A model generated the notes under the pieces. That model made no database searches and was not told the DNA's origin. It saw nothing but the letters and a program-made list of their open reading frames with translations. Source: JBJXGC01 sp046154545 (lineage in GTDB: Bacteria > Chloroflexota > Dehalococcoidia > Tepidiformales > Tepidiformaceae). Taken from it: a stretch of DNA of 20,027 bases. The translations under genes were made by a program, and so were the position numbers. Within the stretch, counting starts at the first letter, position 1. Each line of letters starts with the position of its first letter. The DNA lies in assembly GCA_046154545.1 (NCBI GenBank), contig JBJXGC010000086.1, positions 1-20,027 of the forward strand, written 5' to 3'. Of the stretch, positions 5,182 to 12,269 are shown in pieces.

Positions 5182-6297
5182 ATGCTCACTGAACTCGACG
5201 ACACGCTCTGGCACCAGATCCCCACGACCTTCGACCACGTCGGGACGAGCGACCCGCGGTTCTTCGACCGCTACTGGTTCGCCATCTACGCGCCGGACGA
5301 GGGCGTCTCCATGCAGGTGACGATGGGCAGTTACAGCAATACGAACGTGCTCGACGCGGGCGTGATGGTCCTGGACGGCAACCGCCAGCACAACCTGCGC
5401 CCGTCCCGGGCCCTCCGCCCGCAGTTCGAGACCAGCGTCGGGCCGGTTCGGGTCGAAGTCGTGAAGCCGATGGAACACCTCCGCCTCGTCTGCGCGCCGG
5501 GGGACCACGACCTCGCCTTCGACCTCGCCTGGAAGGCGACCCTTCCCCCCGAGGAAGAGAAGCCCCACTACTCGCGCCTCAACGGCCGCGTGCAGGAGGA
5601 ATACCAGCGCTTCAATCAGATCGGGCGCGTCTCCGGGTCACTGACCGTCGGCGGCCGCCAGGTCGCCGTCGCCGATTGGTGGAGCGCGCGCGACCACTCC
5701 TGGGGCATCCGCCCGGGGATTGGCGGCCCCCAGCCGCAGAATGGCGAGAGCTCACCGGCAGGCTCGGCCGGCACGCTCTTCTGCTTCCTCTTCTTTTCAA
5801 CGCCAACCGTCGCCGGCCACGTCCAGATCGCCGAGCGCCACGGCGCCCGCGCCTATCTCACGGGCCTCCTACGGTTCAACGGCCCGGGTGGCTGGGTCGA
5901 ATACAGCGTGCAGGATGCCGAACTCGGCCTTGAGTTCCTCCCCGGGACGCGGCGGCCGCGCCGCGCCACGATCCAGGCCAGCGTGGAAGGCAAAGGGCCC
6001 GTCAGCCTCATCCTCGACTCCGTAGGCCCGTCTTTCGCCATGCCAGGCCTCGGCTACAACGGCTGGGACGACCGGCTCGGGCTGGGCGTCTACCGCGGGC
6101 GCTCCTACCAGGAGCGGGACACCTGGGATGTCACCCACCCGGCCGATGTCGTCCTCCCAGGCGGGTCCGTGGAGCGGCCCCCGCACCGCATCCAGCCCGT
6201 TCGCGTCACCCTCAGCACCGAAGGCCTCTCGGAGGTCGGCCAGGGCAGTCTCACCCTGGTCGCCAACGGGCGCTTGCCGAAGTACGGCCTCGAATAG
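5182..6297 (+). CDS. CrtC/AttH-like beta-barrel protein (DUF7064/7065-type)
   Basis: A 371-residue protein without signal peptide. The centre holds the segment VADWWSARDHSWGIRPG (about 158-174), the R/D-HSWG-R signature I associate with hydroxyneurosporene synthase/AttH-like two-barrel proteins of the DUF7064/7065 group. The rest is mostly short beta strands, as expected for a lipocalin-like double barrel. The relatives are isoprenoid hydratases (CrtC) and lipid-related proteins; no carotenoid genes are nearby, so a lipid or terpenoid substrate handled with the adjacent kinase is only a suggestion. It starts six bases after the preceding stop with a weak GGTAGAG ribosome site, consistent with translational coupling. 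It ends the operon. Confidence 0.7.
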   Translation: MLTELDDTLWHQIPTTFDHVGTSDPRFFDRYWFAIYAPDEGVSMQVTMGSYSNTNVLDAGVMVLDGNRQHNLRPSRALRPQFETSVGPVRVEVVKPMEHLRLVCAPGDHDLAFDLAWKATLPPEEEKPHYSRLNGRVQEEYQRFNQIGRVSGSLTVGGRQVAVADWWSARDHSWGIRPGIGGPQPQNGESSPAGSAGTLFCFLFFSTPTVAGHVQIAERHGARAYLTGLLRFNGPGGWVEYSVQDAELGLEFLPGTRRPRRATIQASVEGKGPVSLILDSVGPSFAMPGLGYNGWDDRLGLGVYRGRSYQERDTWDVTHPADVVLPGGSVERPPHRIQPVRVTLSTEGLSEVGQGSLTLVANGRLPKYGLE

Positions 6298-6315
6298 GCT
6301 GAGGCACGCGGTCGC

Positions 6316-6356
6316 CGTAGCCCCACGTTTGCACCCGTCGGGGCCCGCGGGCTACG
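6316..6356 (+). terminator. inverted repeat after the 5182 operon
   Basis: CGTAGCCC and GGGCTACG are perfect 8-bp arms around a 25-base GC-rich loop, 18 bases downstream of the 6297 stop. No T-run follows, so termination is uncertain. The right arm overlaps the candidate -10 of the nitroreductase gene. Confidence 0.4.
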
Positions 6357-6358
6357 CT
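6329..6358 (+). promoter_or_regulatory. candidate promoter for the nitroreductase gene
   Basis: TTGCAC (6329-6334) and TACGCT (6353-6358) are separated by 18 bases. The leader to ATG 6430 would be about 65 bases and contains a 6-bp hairpin (CCGCGA 6385-6390 with TCGCGG 6397-6402). The -10 is a poor match. Confidence 0.3.
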
Positions 6359-6429
6359 CCCGGGTATCTGAACTCGTGCGCCGCCCGCGAGCCACTTCGC
6401 GGCCGGCGTCTGAAAGCTGCTGCACCACG

Positions 6430-7050
6430 ATGGATGTCTTCCAGGCCATGTCCGAGATGCGCGCCATGCGCCGACTCAAGCCCGACCCTGTCCCCCGCGA
6501 GGAGATCATCGACATCATCCGTTACGCCACGCATGCGCCCTCCGGCGGCAACGGCCAGGGCTGGCGCTTCGTCGTCGTCACTGACGCGGCCAAGCGGGCG
6601 AAGCTCGGCGACCTCTACCGCAAGGCCGTCGATCTCTACCTCGAAAAGATGAACACCGCCCCACTGCCCCATCAGACGCAGGACGAATGGGAGCGGCTGG
6701 TGAAGGCCGTCCGCTGGCAGGGCGACCACGTCGGCGAGGCGCCCGTGCTCATCTTCCCCTGCATGCAGATCAGCAAGCGCGCCCAGGAGAACGCCGCCGC
6801 CATGCGTGGCACCGCGGCCAGCATCTACCCGGCCGTTCAGAACCTGCTGCTCGCCTGCCGGGCGAAGGGCCTCGGCGCCACCCTGACCACCCTGCACTCG
6901 CTCCACGAAGCAGAAGTCAACGCCGTCCTCGGCCTCCCCGAAGACGCGATGACCTTCGCCATGATCCCGGTCGGATATCCGCTCGGCAAGTTCGGCCCAA
7001 CGAAGCGCCTGCCGGTCGAAGGCCTCATCGGCTGGGACGGCTGGGCGTAG
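6430..7050 (+). CDS. nitroreductase family protein
   Basis: A 206-residue FMN-dependent nitroreductase-fold oxidoreductase. The N-terminal MRAMRRLKPDPVPREEI, then YATHAPSGGNGQGWRFVVV, is the family's FMN-binding beginning (Arg cluster and APSGGNxQxW). A later ASIYPAVQNLLLACRAKGLGATLTT is the conserved dimer and flavin region, and IPVGYPLGKFGPTKRLP is the typical C-terminal part. The frame extends upstream to 6376, but those 18 residues are not family-like, so the ATG at 6430 is used; ATGs at 6448 and 6457 are less likely. Such enzymes reduce nitro, quinone or enone compounds with NAD(P)H. It stops 28 bases before the toxin-antitoxin pair, which has its own promoter. Confidence 0.88.
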   Translation: MDVFQAMSEMRAMRRLKPDPVPREEIIDIIRYATHAPSGGNGQGWRFVVVTDAAKRAKLGDLYRKAVDLYLEKMNTAPLPHQTQDEWERLVKAVRWQGDHVGEAPVLIFPCMQISKRAQENAAAMRGTAASIYPAVQNLLLACRAKGLGATLTTLHSLHEAEVNAVLGLPEDAMTFAMIPVGYPLGKFGPTKRLPVEGLIGWDGWA

Positions 7051-7063
7051 GCCCGAGAGCCTC

Positions 7064-7072
7064 TGGTACACT
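7064..7072 (+). promoter_or_regulatory. extended -10 promoter (TGGTACACT) of the toxin-antitoxin pair
   Basis: TG-G-TACACT is a TGn-extended -10 element ending exactly six bases before ATG 7079. There is no ribosome site, so transcription is predicted to begin at or next to the start codon (leaderless). No -35 hexamer is seen, which an extended -10 would tolerate. Confidence 0.55.
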
Positions 7073-7078
7073 GAGTCC

Positions 7079-7396
7079 ATGGCCTCCGCGACGGTCGATA
7101 TCAATGAACTGCTCGAAGTTCGTGACGGTTTCCGCGACGGCCGTCCCTGCCTGAAAGGCACAGGCATCACCGTCCACACGATCGCGGTGGACTACCTCTC
7201 AGGCGCCACCCCCGCCGAGATCCTTGAGGACTTCCCCCACGCCTCGATGGCCGGGGTCATGGCCGCCCTTGCCTACTACGAAAAGCACCGCGCAACCGTG
7301 GACGCCGATTTCGAGCGGGATGAGCGTGAGGGTGACGCGCTTGTCCGCGCTCAAGAGGCGGCGTGGGATCGCTCGACTCAATCCCAGGCCCGATGA
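7079..7396 (+). CDS. DUF433 domain antitoxin
   Basis: A 105-residue protein of the DUF433 family (VapB-like antitoxin group). GRPCLKGTGITVHTIAVDYL followed by SGATPAEILEDFPHASMAGVMAALAYYEKH is the full DUF433 helix-turn-helix-like core at about 21-71. The C-terminal 35 residues are acidic and Arg-rich and probably wrap the toxin. DUF433 proteins pair with PIN-like DUF5615 toxins; that partner follows with a four-base ATGA overlap at 7393-7396. Antitoxins of this type normally repress their own operon. The start is defined by the leaderless promoter at 7064. Confidence 0.88.
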   Translation: MASATVDINELLEVRDGFRDGRPCLKGTGITVHTIAVDYLSGATPAEILEDFPHASMAGVMAALAYYEKHRATVDADFERDEREGDALVRAQEAAWDRSTQSQAR

Positions 7397-7767
7397 CCCT
7401 TGCGCTGTACATCGACGAAGACTCAATGCGCGTGGCTGTCATTCGCGCTTTGCGGGCTCTCAGGCCCGATGTCCTCACCACCACAGAAGCCGGGAATCTG
7501 CATGCGATCGACGAGGACCAGTTGCGTTTCGCGACGGCGGAGGGCCGAACGATCGTCACATTCAACCGGGGCGATTTCGCGCGGCTACACGCTCATTGGG
7601 CCGAAACAGGGCGGCAACACGCGGGTATCGTTGCCCTGACGAAGCAGCGAACACCCGTCGGCGTCCTCGTACGGAAGCTCTCGCGGATGGCCGAGACGCG
7701 ACGGCCAGATCAGGTGGCCGGCGTCCTGTTCTACCTCAACGGAGATCCTGATCAGCGGCTGGAATAG
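7393..7767 (+). CDS. DUF5615 PIN-like toxin
   Basis: A 124-residue PIN-like domain protein, putative ribonuclease toxin. YIDEDSM at about 5-11 supplies the N-terminal acidic residues, AIDEDQLRFATAEGRTIVTFNRGDF at about 37-61 is the DUF5615 core, with NRGDF in place of the commoner NDxDF. Length is normal. The ATG at 7393 overlaps the antitoxin stop; the frame also opens at GTG 7363, but the overlap start fits the family N-terminus. Substrate RNA is unknown. With 7079 it forms a type II toxin-antitoxin system. Confidence 0.85.
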   Translation: MTLALYIDEDSMRVAVIRALRALRPDVLTTTEAGNLHAIDEDQLRFATAEGRTIVTFNRGDFARLHAHWAETGRQHAGIVALTKQRTPVGVLVRKLSRMAETRRPDQVAGVLFYLNGDPDQRLE

Positions 7768-7787
7768 CGCCGCGCTCGGCGCCAAGC

Positions 7788-7796
7788 TGGCATAAT
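7788..7796 (+). promoter_or_regulatory. extended -10 promoter (TGGCATAAT) for the 7838 gene
   Basis: TG-G-CATAAT is an extended -10 element 41 bases before ATG 7838, giving a leader of roughly 34 bases with a GAGGCGG ribosome site. No clear -35. Confidence 0.55.
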
Positions 7797-7837
7797 CACG
7801 GCCGCGGCGCCTCGAAGGCGCCCACGAGGCGGTTAGC

Positions 7838-8773
7838 ATGAAATTCGGACTTCACATCGGACAACAGAACATCGAGATGGCCGAAATGCGCCGCCTCTGG
7901 CGCTGGGCCGACACCGCGGGCTTCGACTGGGTCGATGTCTGGGACCACTTCTACGAGGCACCCTACATCGATGGCAACGGCTCCTGTTTCGAAGCCACCA
8001 CCTGCATGGCCGCGATCGCCTGCGAGACCGTGAACGTCCGTATCGGTGTGCTCGTCCTCGGGATGAACTACCGCCACCCGGCCGTCCTGGCGAAAGCGCT
8101 CTGCACCATCGACCAGCTCAGCGGCGGCCGCCTGGAGATAGGCCTGGGCGCCGGCTGGCACGAGCCCGAGTACCGCGCCTACGGCATTCCCTTCCTGCCC
8201 ATCAAGGAACGGCTCGACATCCTCGAAGAGGGCGTGCAGGTTGTGCGCAAACTCACGACCGAGGACCGCGCCGACTTCGCAGGGAAGTACTTCCAGATCA
8301 CGAACGCGGCCTGCAACCCGAAACCAGTCCAGGTCAGGCCACGCATCTGGATCGGCGGCAACGGTGAGAAGCGCACGCTCCGGATCGCTGCTCGCCACGC
8401 CGACGGCTGGAACACGCCCTACACGTCCGCCGATGAGTTCAAGCGCCTCTCCGGCATCCTCGACGGCTGGTGCGAGAGGGAGGGCCGCGACCCCCGGACG
8501 ATCGAGCGTAACGAGAACCTGAGCTTCCACATGGCCGCCTCCCCGGCTCACCTGGATAGCGCCGAGAAGCAGTTCCAGGAGACGTGGGGCCCCGCCGCCG
8601 AGGCAATGCGCTCACGCGGTGTGGTCGTCGGGCTCCCTGCCCAGGCCATCGACCTCGTCGGCCGCTACGCCGACGCCGGCTGCGCCCGCGTCAACATCGC
8701 CATCCGGCCGCCCGTGGACTGGGCCGCGTTGGAGGCCTGGTCGAAGGAAGTGATCCCGGCGTTCAAGACGTAG
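7838..8773 (+). CDS. LLM-class F420-dependent oxidoreductase (TIGR03560-like)
   Basis: A 311-residue luciferase-like TIM-barrel enzyme. It opens MKFGLHIGQQN, then WRWADTAGFDWVDVWDHFYE; LGMNYRHPAVLAKALCTIDQ then LSGGRLEIGLGAGWHEPEYRAYGIPF is the family core, and RIWIGGNGEKRTLRIAARHADGWN is the C-terminal phosphate-binding segment. The GAGWHxxEYxAYGIPF signature is typical of TIGR03560-type predicted F420-dependent enzymes. It is distinct from the 1185 protein, so the two are not recent duplicates. The substrate is unknown. It has its own promoter at 7788 and is convergent with the HIT gene. Confidence 0.9.
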   Translation: MKFGLHIGQQNIEMAEMRRLWRWADTAGFDWVDVWDHFYEAPYIDGNGSCFEATTCMAAIACETVNVRIGVLVLGMNYRHPAVLAKALCTIDQLSGGRLEIGLGAGWHEPEYRAYGIPFLPIKERLDILEEGVQVVRKLTTEDRADFAGKYFQITNAACNPKPVQVRPRIWIGGNGEKRTLRIAARHADGWNTPYTSADEFKRLSGILDGWCEREGRDPRTIERNENLSFHMAASPAHLDSAEKQFQETWGPAAEAMRSRGVVVGLPAQAIDLVGRYADAGCARVNIAIRPPVDWAALEAWSKEVIPAFKT

Positions 8774-8855
8774 CGGTTACGGCGCCGCAACTCGCCGGCC
8801 CGTACACTCATCGACCACGAACCTCACGCTGGAGCGGCTTCCGCGTGGTACCGCG

Positions 8856-9173
8856 TCACCCCGCGCCCACATGGATGTGCAGGTGCTTCGACTCCTGGTA
8901 CTTCCCCACGTTCGTCACGACGTGGGCTCCACCCCACTCTTCCGCCACCATCCTGGCCACCGTGCGCGCCACCTCCAGCACTTCGCGGACGATGTCCGCG
9001 TCGCCATCGTCGAAGTCGATGAACGAAGCGATGTGCCGTTTGGGGATGACCACCACGTGGGCATCCTTGTAGTGCGGCCTCGTGTGCTCGAAGGCGAGGA
9101 CGTTCCCGGTCTCGTGGACGACCTCCACAGGCGTCCGGCCGCTCAGCACCTCTCCGCAATAGAAGTCCTCCAT
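8856..9173 (-). CDS. HIT family protein (histidine triad hydrolase)
   Basis: A 105-residue compact HIT protein. FYCGEVLSGRTPVEVVHETGNVLAFEH, then HVVVIPKRHIASFIDF, is the N-terminal HIT fold, and HLHIHVGAG at the extreme C-terminus is the histidine triad motif. It ends three residues after the motif, so it lacks the C-terminal extension many members have. The ATG at 9173 is preferred over GTG 9182 because AGGGG lies eight bases ahead of it. HIT proteins hydrolyse nucleoside phosphoramidates or dinucleoside polyphosphates. It is divergent from the small duplicated protein at 9307. Confidence 0.9.
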   Translation of the reverse strand: MEDFYCGEVLSGRTPVEVVHETGNVLAFEHTRPHYKDAHVVVIPKRHIASFIDFDDGDADIVREVLEVARTVARMVAEEWGGAHVVTNVGKYQESKHLHIHVGAG

Positions 9174-9264
9174 GTGCGCCACCCCTGGTCAATCTCAGGC
9201 CCGGTACCCTTAGGGAGCCGCCCCACAGTTTCGGGGCCCGGGGTGTGCAGGCGGCCGCCCACCG

Positions 9265-9273
9265 TGTTACAAT
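9265..9273 (+). promoter_or_regulatory. extended -10 promoter (TGTTACAAT) for the 9307 gene
   Basis: TG-T-TACAAT is a close match to an extended -10 element, 33 bases before ATG 9307. The predicted leader of about 27 bases carries GGAG. Confidence 0.6.
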
Positions 9274-9306
9274 CTCATTAATTCCGTGTTTCATGGAGAT
9301 TGCGAC

Positions 9307-9606
9307 ATGTCCAGCGTTACCAGCCCAATGACCGTCAAGGAAGCCAGCCAGCACCTCTGGGAGGCCCTTTCCCACCATTCCGTCACAATGGACATGAGCG
9401 CCTCCGACCCACTCGTCCGCGCGATCACCCGCTACGGCCAGACCTGCCGCGAGCACGGCGAAGAGGCCGTGAAGGCGGCCAGCGCCCACGTCTGGGAAGA
9501 GCTGTCCCACCATTCGGTGACCCTCGACCTTGGGGCGAACGACCCCGTGATCAAGGCGCTCGCCGAGTACGGTGAAGCCTGCCGCCACGAGGGCGTGAAG
9601 GCCTAA
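9307..9606 (+). CDS. small protein made of two tandem copies of an unrecognised 42-45-residue motif
   Basis: A 99-residue protein. After a 12-residue lead, residues 13-57 and 58-99 are two copies of the same unit; over the first 36 aligned positions 21 are identical. The shared core is ASxHxWExLSHHSVT, then D and DP, then YG and CR. The second copy ends three residues shorter. Each copy holds four or five His and one Cys, so metal or redox chemistry is possible but unproven. No membrane segment or signal peptide is seen. The ATG is set by GGAG at 9295-9298; a GTG at 9286 would add seven residues. It is a monocistronic gene with its own promoter. I do not recognise the family. Confidence 0.85.
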   Translation: MSSVTSPMTVKEASQHLWEALSHHSVTMDMSASDPLVRAITRYGQTCREHGEEAVKAASAHVWEELSHHSVTLDLGANDPVIKALAEYGEACRHEGVKA

Positions 9607-9862
9607 CCCTCGCCCGGCCCCGTCCCTGGCAGCATCCGGTTGCGTGGCTGCTTCCTGCGCCTCGGCTGTCTACCCGTTTGGTTCTCCCCGCCAGCCGTGA
9701 GACTGACGACAACCACCGCATGACCGGCGTACACGCTCGGGCCGCAACTATCGGATAACGGCTATGACGCCGCGTCCCCGGCCGGAGCATCTGCCTCGGC
9801 ATATTTCTTTGACGCGAGATCCGGGCGATCGTCGAACCGGGACCGCCACGCCCGGAGCTTAC

Positions 9863-9880
9863 CCGCCGATGCGGAGGCGG
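9863..9880 (-). terminator. weak stem-loop after the 9887 gene
   Basis: CCGCC and GGCGG arms (5 bp) around an 8-base loop, seven bases beyond the stop of the minus-strand ferritin-like gene. No T-run. The rest of the 9607-9886 convergent interval shows nothing else I can support. Confidence 0.25.
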
Positions 9881-9886
9881 CGACCC

Positions 9887-11077
9887 TCAGGCCTCCAGCC
9901 ACTCCCGGAAGAGCGGGTTGATCCGGACCGTCTTGTCGATCCCGATCTGGCGCAGCCGCTCCTGGTAGTCCAGGACTTGCTGGCGCCGCATCGCCCCCAG
10001 CTCCCGGAGGCCGACCTCGCGGTCGCCCTTCCCCAGGAGCATCACCAGTGACTCCTTGAACTCTGCGTCCTTGCTGAAATCGCGCGCCCAGCGCGACTCC
10101 CCGATGTCGAAGAGGAGTGTGACTCGCGGCAGTTCTTCCGGCTTGCGGTCGAGGTGGAAGCGCAGGTGATCGACGCCGAACTCCATGTGCCGCTCGAGGT
10201 CGGCCCGGCAGAGGCGCATGAGCTTCGCGTCTTCGGGAGTCGGCGCCAGCACGTCAGCGTGGTCGTAGAGCGTCGCCAGGAAGCTGGCCGCCAGCACGTT
10301 GATCTGGGCTACCGCACCCTGGAAACGCATGGCCCCGACCAGTTCCCGGTTGAAGTTCCCCGGTGACTGGACACCCATCCCGAAGCCGCTCCAGATGGCG
10401 CGCTTGCGGAAGGCCTCGGAGTGGCGCATCAGCTCGAAGCCCTGGCTCGCGATGTAGGCCTTCACCTCGTGGTATCCGTACGAAATCTCCTCATACCAAC
10501 GGGCAATCCCCTGGCACAGGACATAATTCAACTCGGAGAGGTTCGTTGCGAACTGGCTCATCGCCCGCTCGAGGGCCGGATCGGTGCTCCGGCAGGCGTT
10601 CCAATCTACCGCGCTGGCGGGTGCCCAGCGCGCCTGAATGCCCTCTTCGTAGAGGCGCCCGGCGCAATCGGCCCAGCAGTCCGCCTTGTCGTAGATCGTG
10701 TACGACCCGGCGACGTAGTCCTCGTTCGCCGGCACCGAACCCCGTGGCGTGTCGTTGTCGTACATCCAGCGGTCGGGGACGACGCCGTAACTGCCGACGT
10801 TGATCGCCTCGAGCGTCAAGCCGTTCGGCCCCGGCCGTGCGCGCACGCCCGTCTCGTTCGGAGTGTCCATCCAGTCGAGATGGAGCGTCGCCCACCCCGC
10901 CGGCAGCGGTTCCACGCCGACGAGCTGCCGCGCCTTCTCGCCCGAGAGGCCAGCACGCATCGCGTGCTTGAGCGTCCGTTCCTTGACGCCGTTGGCCAGG
11001 GCGCCCTCGATTAACTCAACCGGCCAGCCGTGCTCGCGGCCAAGCGCGTCGAGCTCCGGCGATAGTGCAGTGCCCAT
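9887..11077 (-). CDS. ferritin-like protein lacking diiron ligands (paralogue of the 11114 gene)
   Basis: A 396-residue ferritin-like helical protein clearly homologous to its upstream neighbour (shared LYEE, ASQ/QSQ, RH, FRKR, RVNPLF/RINPLF patterns). Aligned without gaps through the helices, the neighbour's Glu125, Glu157, Glu203 and Glu233 correspond here to Asn184, Leu216, Ala264 and Leu294, while the two His (219, 297) remain. The canonical carboxylate-bridged diiron site is therefore absent, though Glu215 and Glu295 sit one position away. It also has an N-terminal extension of about 60 residues. GGAGG precedes ATG 11077 at normal spacing. It is co-transcribed with 11114 (36-base gap). 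A structural or regulatory partner of the active paralogue is a plausible role (inference). Confidence 0.85.
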   Translation of the reverse strand: MGTALSPELDALGREHGWPVELIEGALANGVKERTLKHAMRAGLSGEKARQLVGVEPLPAGWATLHLDWMDTPNETGVRARPGPNGLTLEAINVGSYGVVPDRWMYDNDTPRGSVPANEDYVAGSYTIYDKADCWADCAGRLYEEGIQARWAPASAVDWNACRSTDPALERAMSQFATNLSELNYVLCQGIARWYEEISYGYHEVKAYIASQGFELMRHSEAFRKRAIWSGFGMGVQSPGNFNRELVGAMRFQGAVAQINVLAASFLATLYDHADVLAPTPEDAKLMRLCRADLERHMEFGVDHLRFHLDRKPEELPRVTLLFDIGESRWARDFSKDAEFKESLVMLLGKGDREVGLRELGAMRRQQVLDYQERLRQIGIDKTVRINPLFREWLEA

Positions 11078-11113
11078 GGAAAATCCCTTCCTCCCGGTCC
11101 CATCCGCCCGGAC

Positions 11114-12163
11114 TCACTCGATGTCGGCCGTCTCCATCACCTGCGTGAACAGCGGGTTGACGCGAGCGCGGCGGTTCAGGCCGACCACGTCCAGACGGTG
11201 CAGGTACTCGCGGTACTGGCGGTTGCGAATGAGCCGGAGCTTCGCGTACCCCTCGTCCACGTTCCGGATGCCCCCACCGAGGAGCACCGCCAGCGGTTCC
11301 GATGTCGTCGCCGCGACGGCGATCTCGCCCTGCGAGCCGCTCACCGCGGCAACCGCCAGGGACTCTTCCATCCGGTCGAAGTAGCCGTGAACCTGCTCGG
11401 CCCGCTCCGGCTCGCTATCGAGGAGGTACTTCAAATGCGTCACCCCGAAGGCGACGTGGCGCGACTCGTCCTGCGCGGCCAGCCGGAACATCTTCTTCTC
11501 GGCCTCGTTCTGCGCGAACAGTTCGCCCGTCCGGAAGAGCGTCTGGACGAGCCCTTCGCCCAAAACGTGGACGAGCGTCGTCATCTCCGTGAAGTCCTGG
11601 ACGGCGAGGACGCCCGACGCGCCCGCCCGGGCCGGCTGCATGCCGCCACCGTTGACGAGTACCCGCTTCCGGAAGACGTCCATGTGGCGGCTTTCGTCCA
11701 TGGCCTGGCTCTGCAGGAAGGCCGCGACCTCGAAATAGTCGGGCGACAGCCGGGCGACCCACCGCCCGGGCACCTCGGCCGCGATGTATTCGATCTGCGT
11801 CAGGAACGAGCAGACCTGGCACATCGCCGTCTCCATGTCGTCCGGCAGATCCTTGACCGTTTCCCATGGGATGTCCGTGGCGGAGGACCACTGACGTGCG
11901 ACGGCCTCCTCGTAGAGCATTGCGCACGATTCGGACCACACTTCGCGCTTCGTCGGCTGCTGGCTGGTCGTCGCGATCGCTTCCGGACGGACCAGCGCCC
12001 CGCGCGGCCGCGAGGTGTAGTTCGACGAGTATTCGGGCACTTCGCCGTAGGGGCCGACCTGGATCCCCTCCAGGGTAAGCCCCTTCTTGCTCAGCTCTGG
12101 GAAAATCGTATCGAGAGAGTCACGGAAGAGGTCGAGTTCGGGGCGGTCTGGAGCCTGCACCAT
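11114..12163 (-). CDS. ferritin-like diiron protein (R2/AurF-like fold)
   Basis: A 349-residue helical protein with two ExxH motifs in DESRH (Glu157/His160 and Glu233/His236). Glu125 and Glu203 are well placed as the remaining carboxylates, giving the four-Glu, two-His set of ferritin-like diiron oxidases. Spacings (35 from Glu125 to His160, 30 from Glu203 to Glu233) resemble R2-type proteins. It is probably an oxygen-activating oxidase or oxygenase; the substrate is unknown. ATG 12163 has a weak GCGAGG site; an in-frame TTG at 12178 is less likely. The promoter at 12195-12224 drives it and the ligand-poor paralogue downstream. Cytoplasmic, no signal peptide. Confidence 0.87.
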   Translation of the reverse strand: MVQAPDRPELDLFRDSLDTIFPELSKKGLTLEGIQVGPYGEVPEYSSNYTSRPRGALVRPEAIATTSQQPTKREVWSESCAMLYEEAVARQWSSATDIPWETVKDLPDDMETAMCQVCSFLTQIEYIAAEVPGRWVARLSPDYFEVAAFLQSQAMDESRHMDVFRKRVLVNGGGMQPARAGASGVLAVQDFTEMTTLVHVLGEGLVQTLFRTGELFAQNEAEKKMFRLAAQDESRHVAFGVTHLKYLLDSEPERAEQVHGYFDRMEESLAVAAVSGSQGEIAVAATTSEPLAVLLGGGIRNVDEGYAKLRLIRNRQYREYLHRLDVVGLNRRARVNPLFTQVMETADIE

Positions 12164-12194
12164 GGTGGGGCCTCGCAATCCAAGTGGTGAAGCG

Positions 12195-12224
12195 ACGATA
12201 GGCGTCGCCTCCCACGGCTGTCAA
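12195..12224 (-). promoter_or_regulatory. promoter of the ferritin-like pair (TTGACA-18-TATCGT)
   Basis: On the minus strand TTGACA (12224-12219) and TATCGT (12200-12195) are 18 bases apart, a near-consensus housekeeping promoter with a perfect -35. The expected start near 12188 leaves a leader of about 25 bases to ATG 12163. Confidence 0.7.
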
Positions 12225-12269
12225 TGGGCGGTATCGTGACAGGCTATAGCCCGGCGTCTGGCGCAACGG

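Noticed and set aside
6352..7179. A 275-codon minus-strand open frame opposite the nitroreductase gene
   Set aside because: Shadow of the nitroreductase, which carries the family motifs; the antisense frame also runs through the promoter region of the toxin-antitoxin pair.
9607..9886. A possible RNA gene or small gene in the 280-base convergent interval
   Set aside because: Only weak stems (GGCTG/CAGCC with a 23-base loop, and a 5-bp stem near the 9887 stop); no tRNA-like cloverleaf and no frame with a supported start.
11198..12190. A 330-codon plus-strand open frame opposite the ferritin-like gene
   Set aside because: Antisense shadow; residue content (Arg/Asp/Leu rich, no motifs) is typical of reverse frames of GC-rich genes, while the minus-strand frame has two DESRH motifs.
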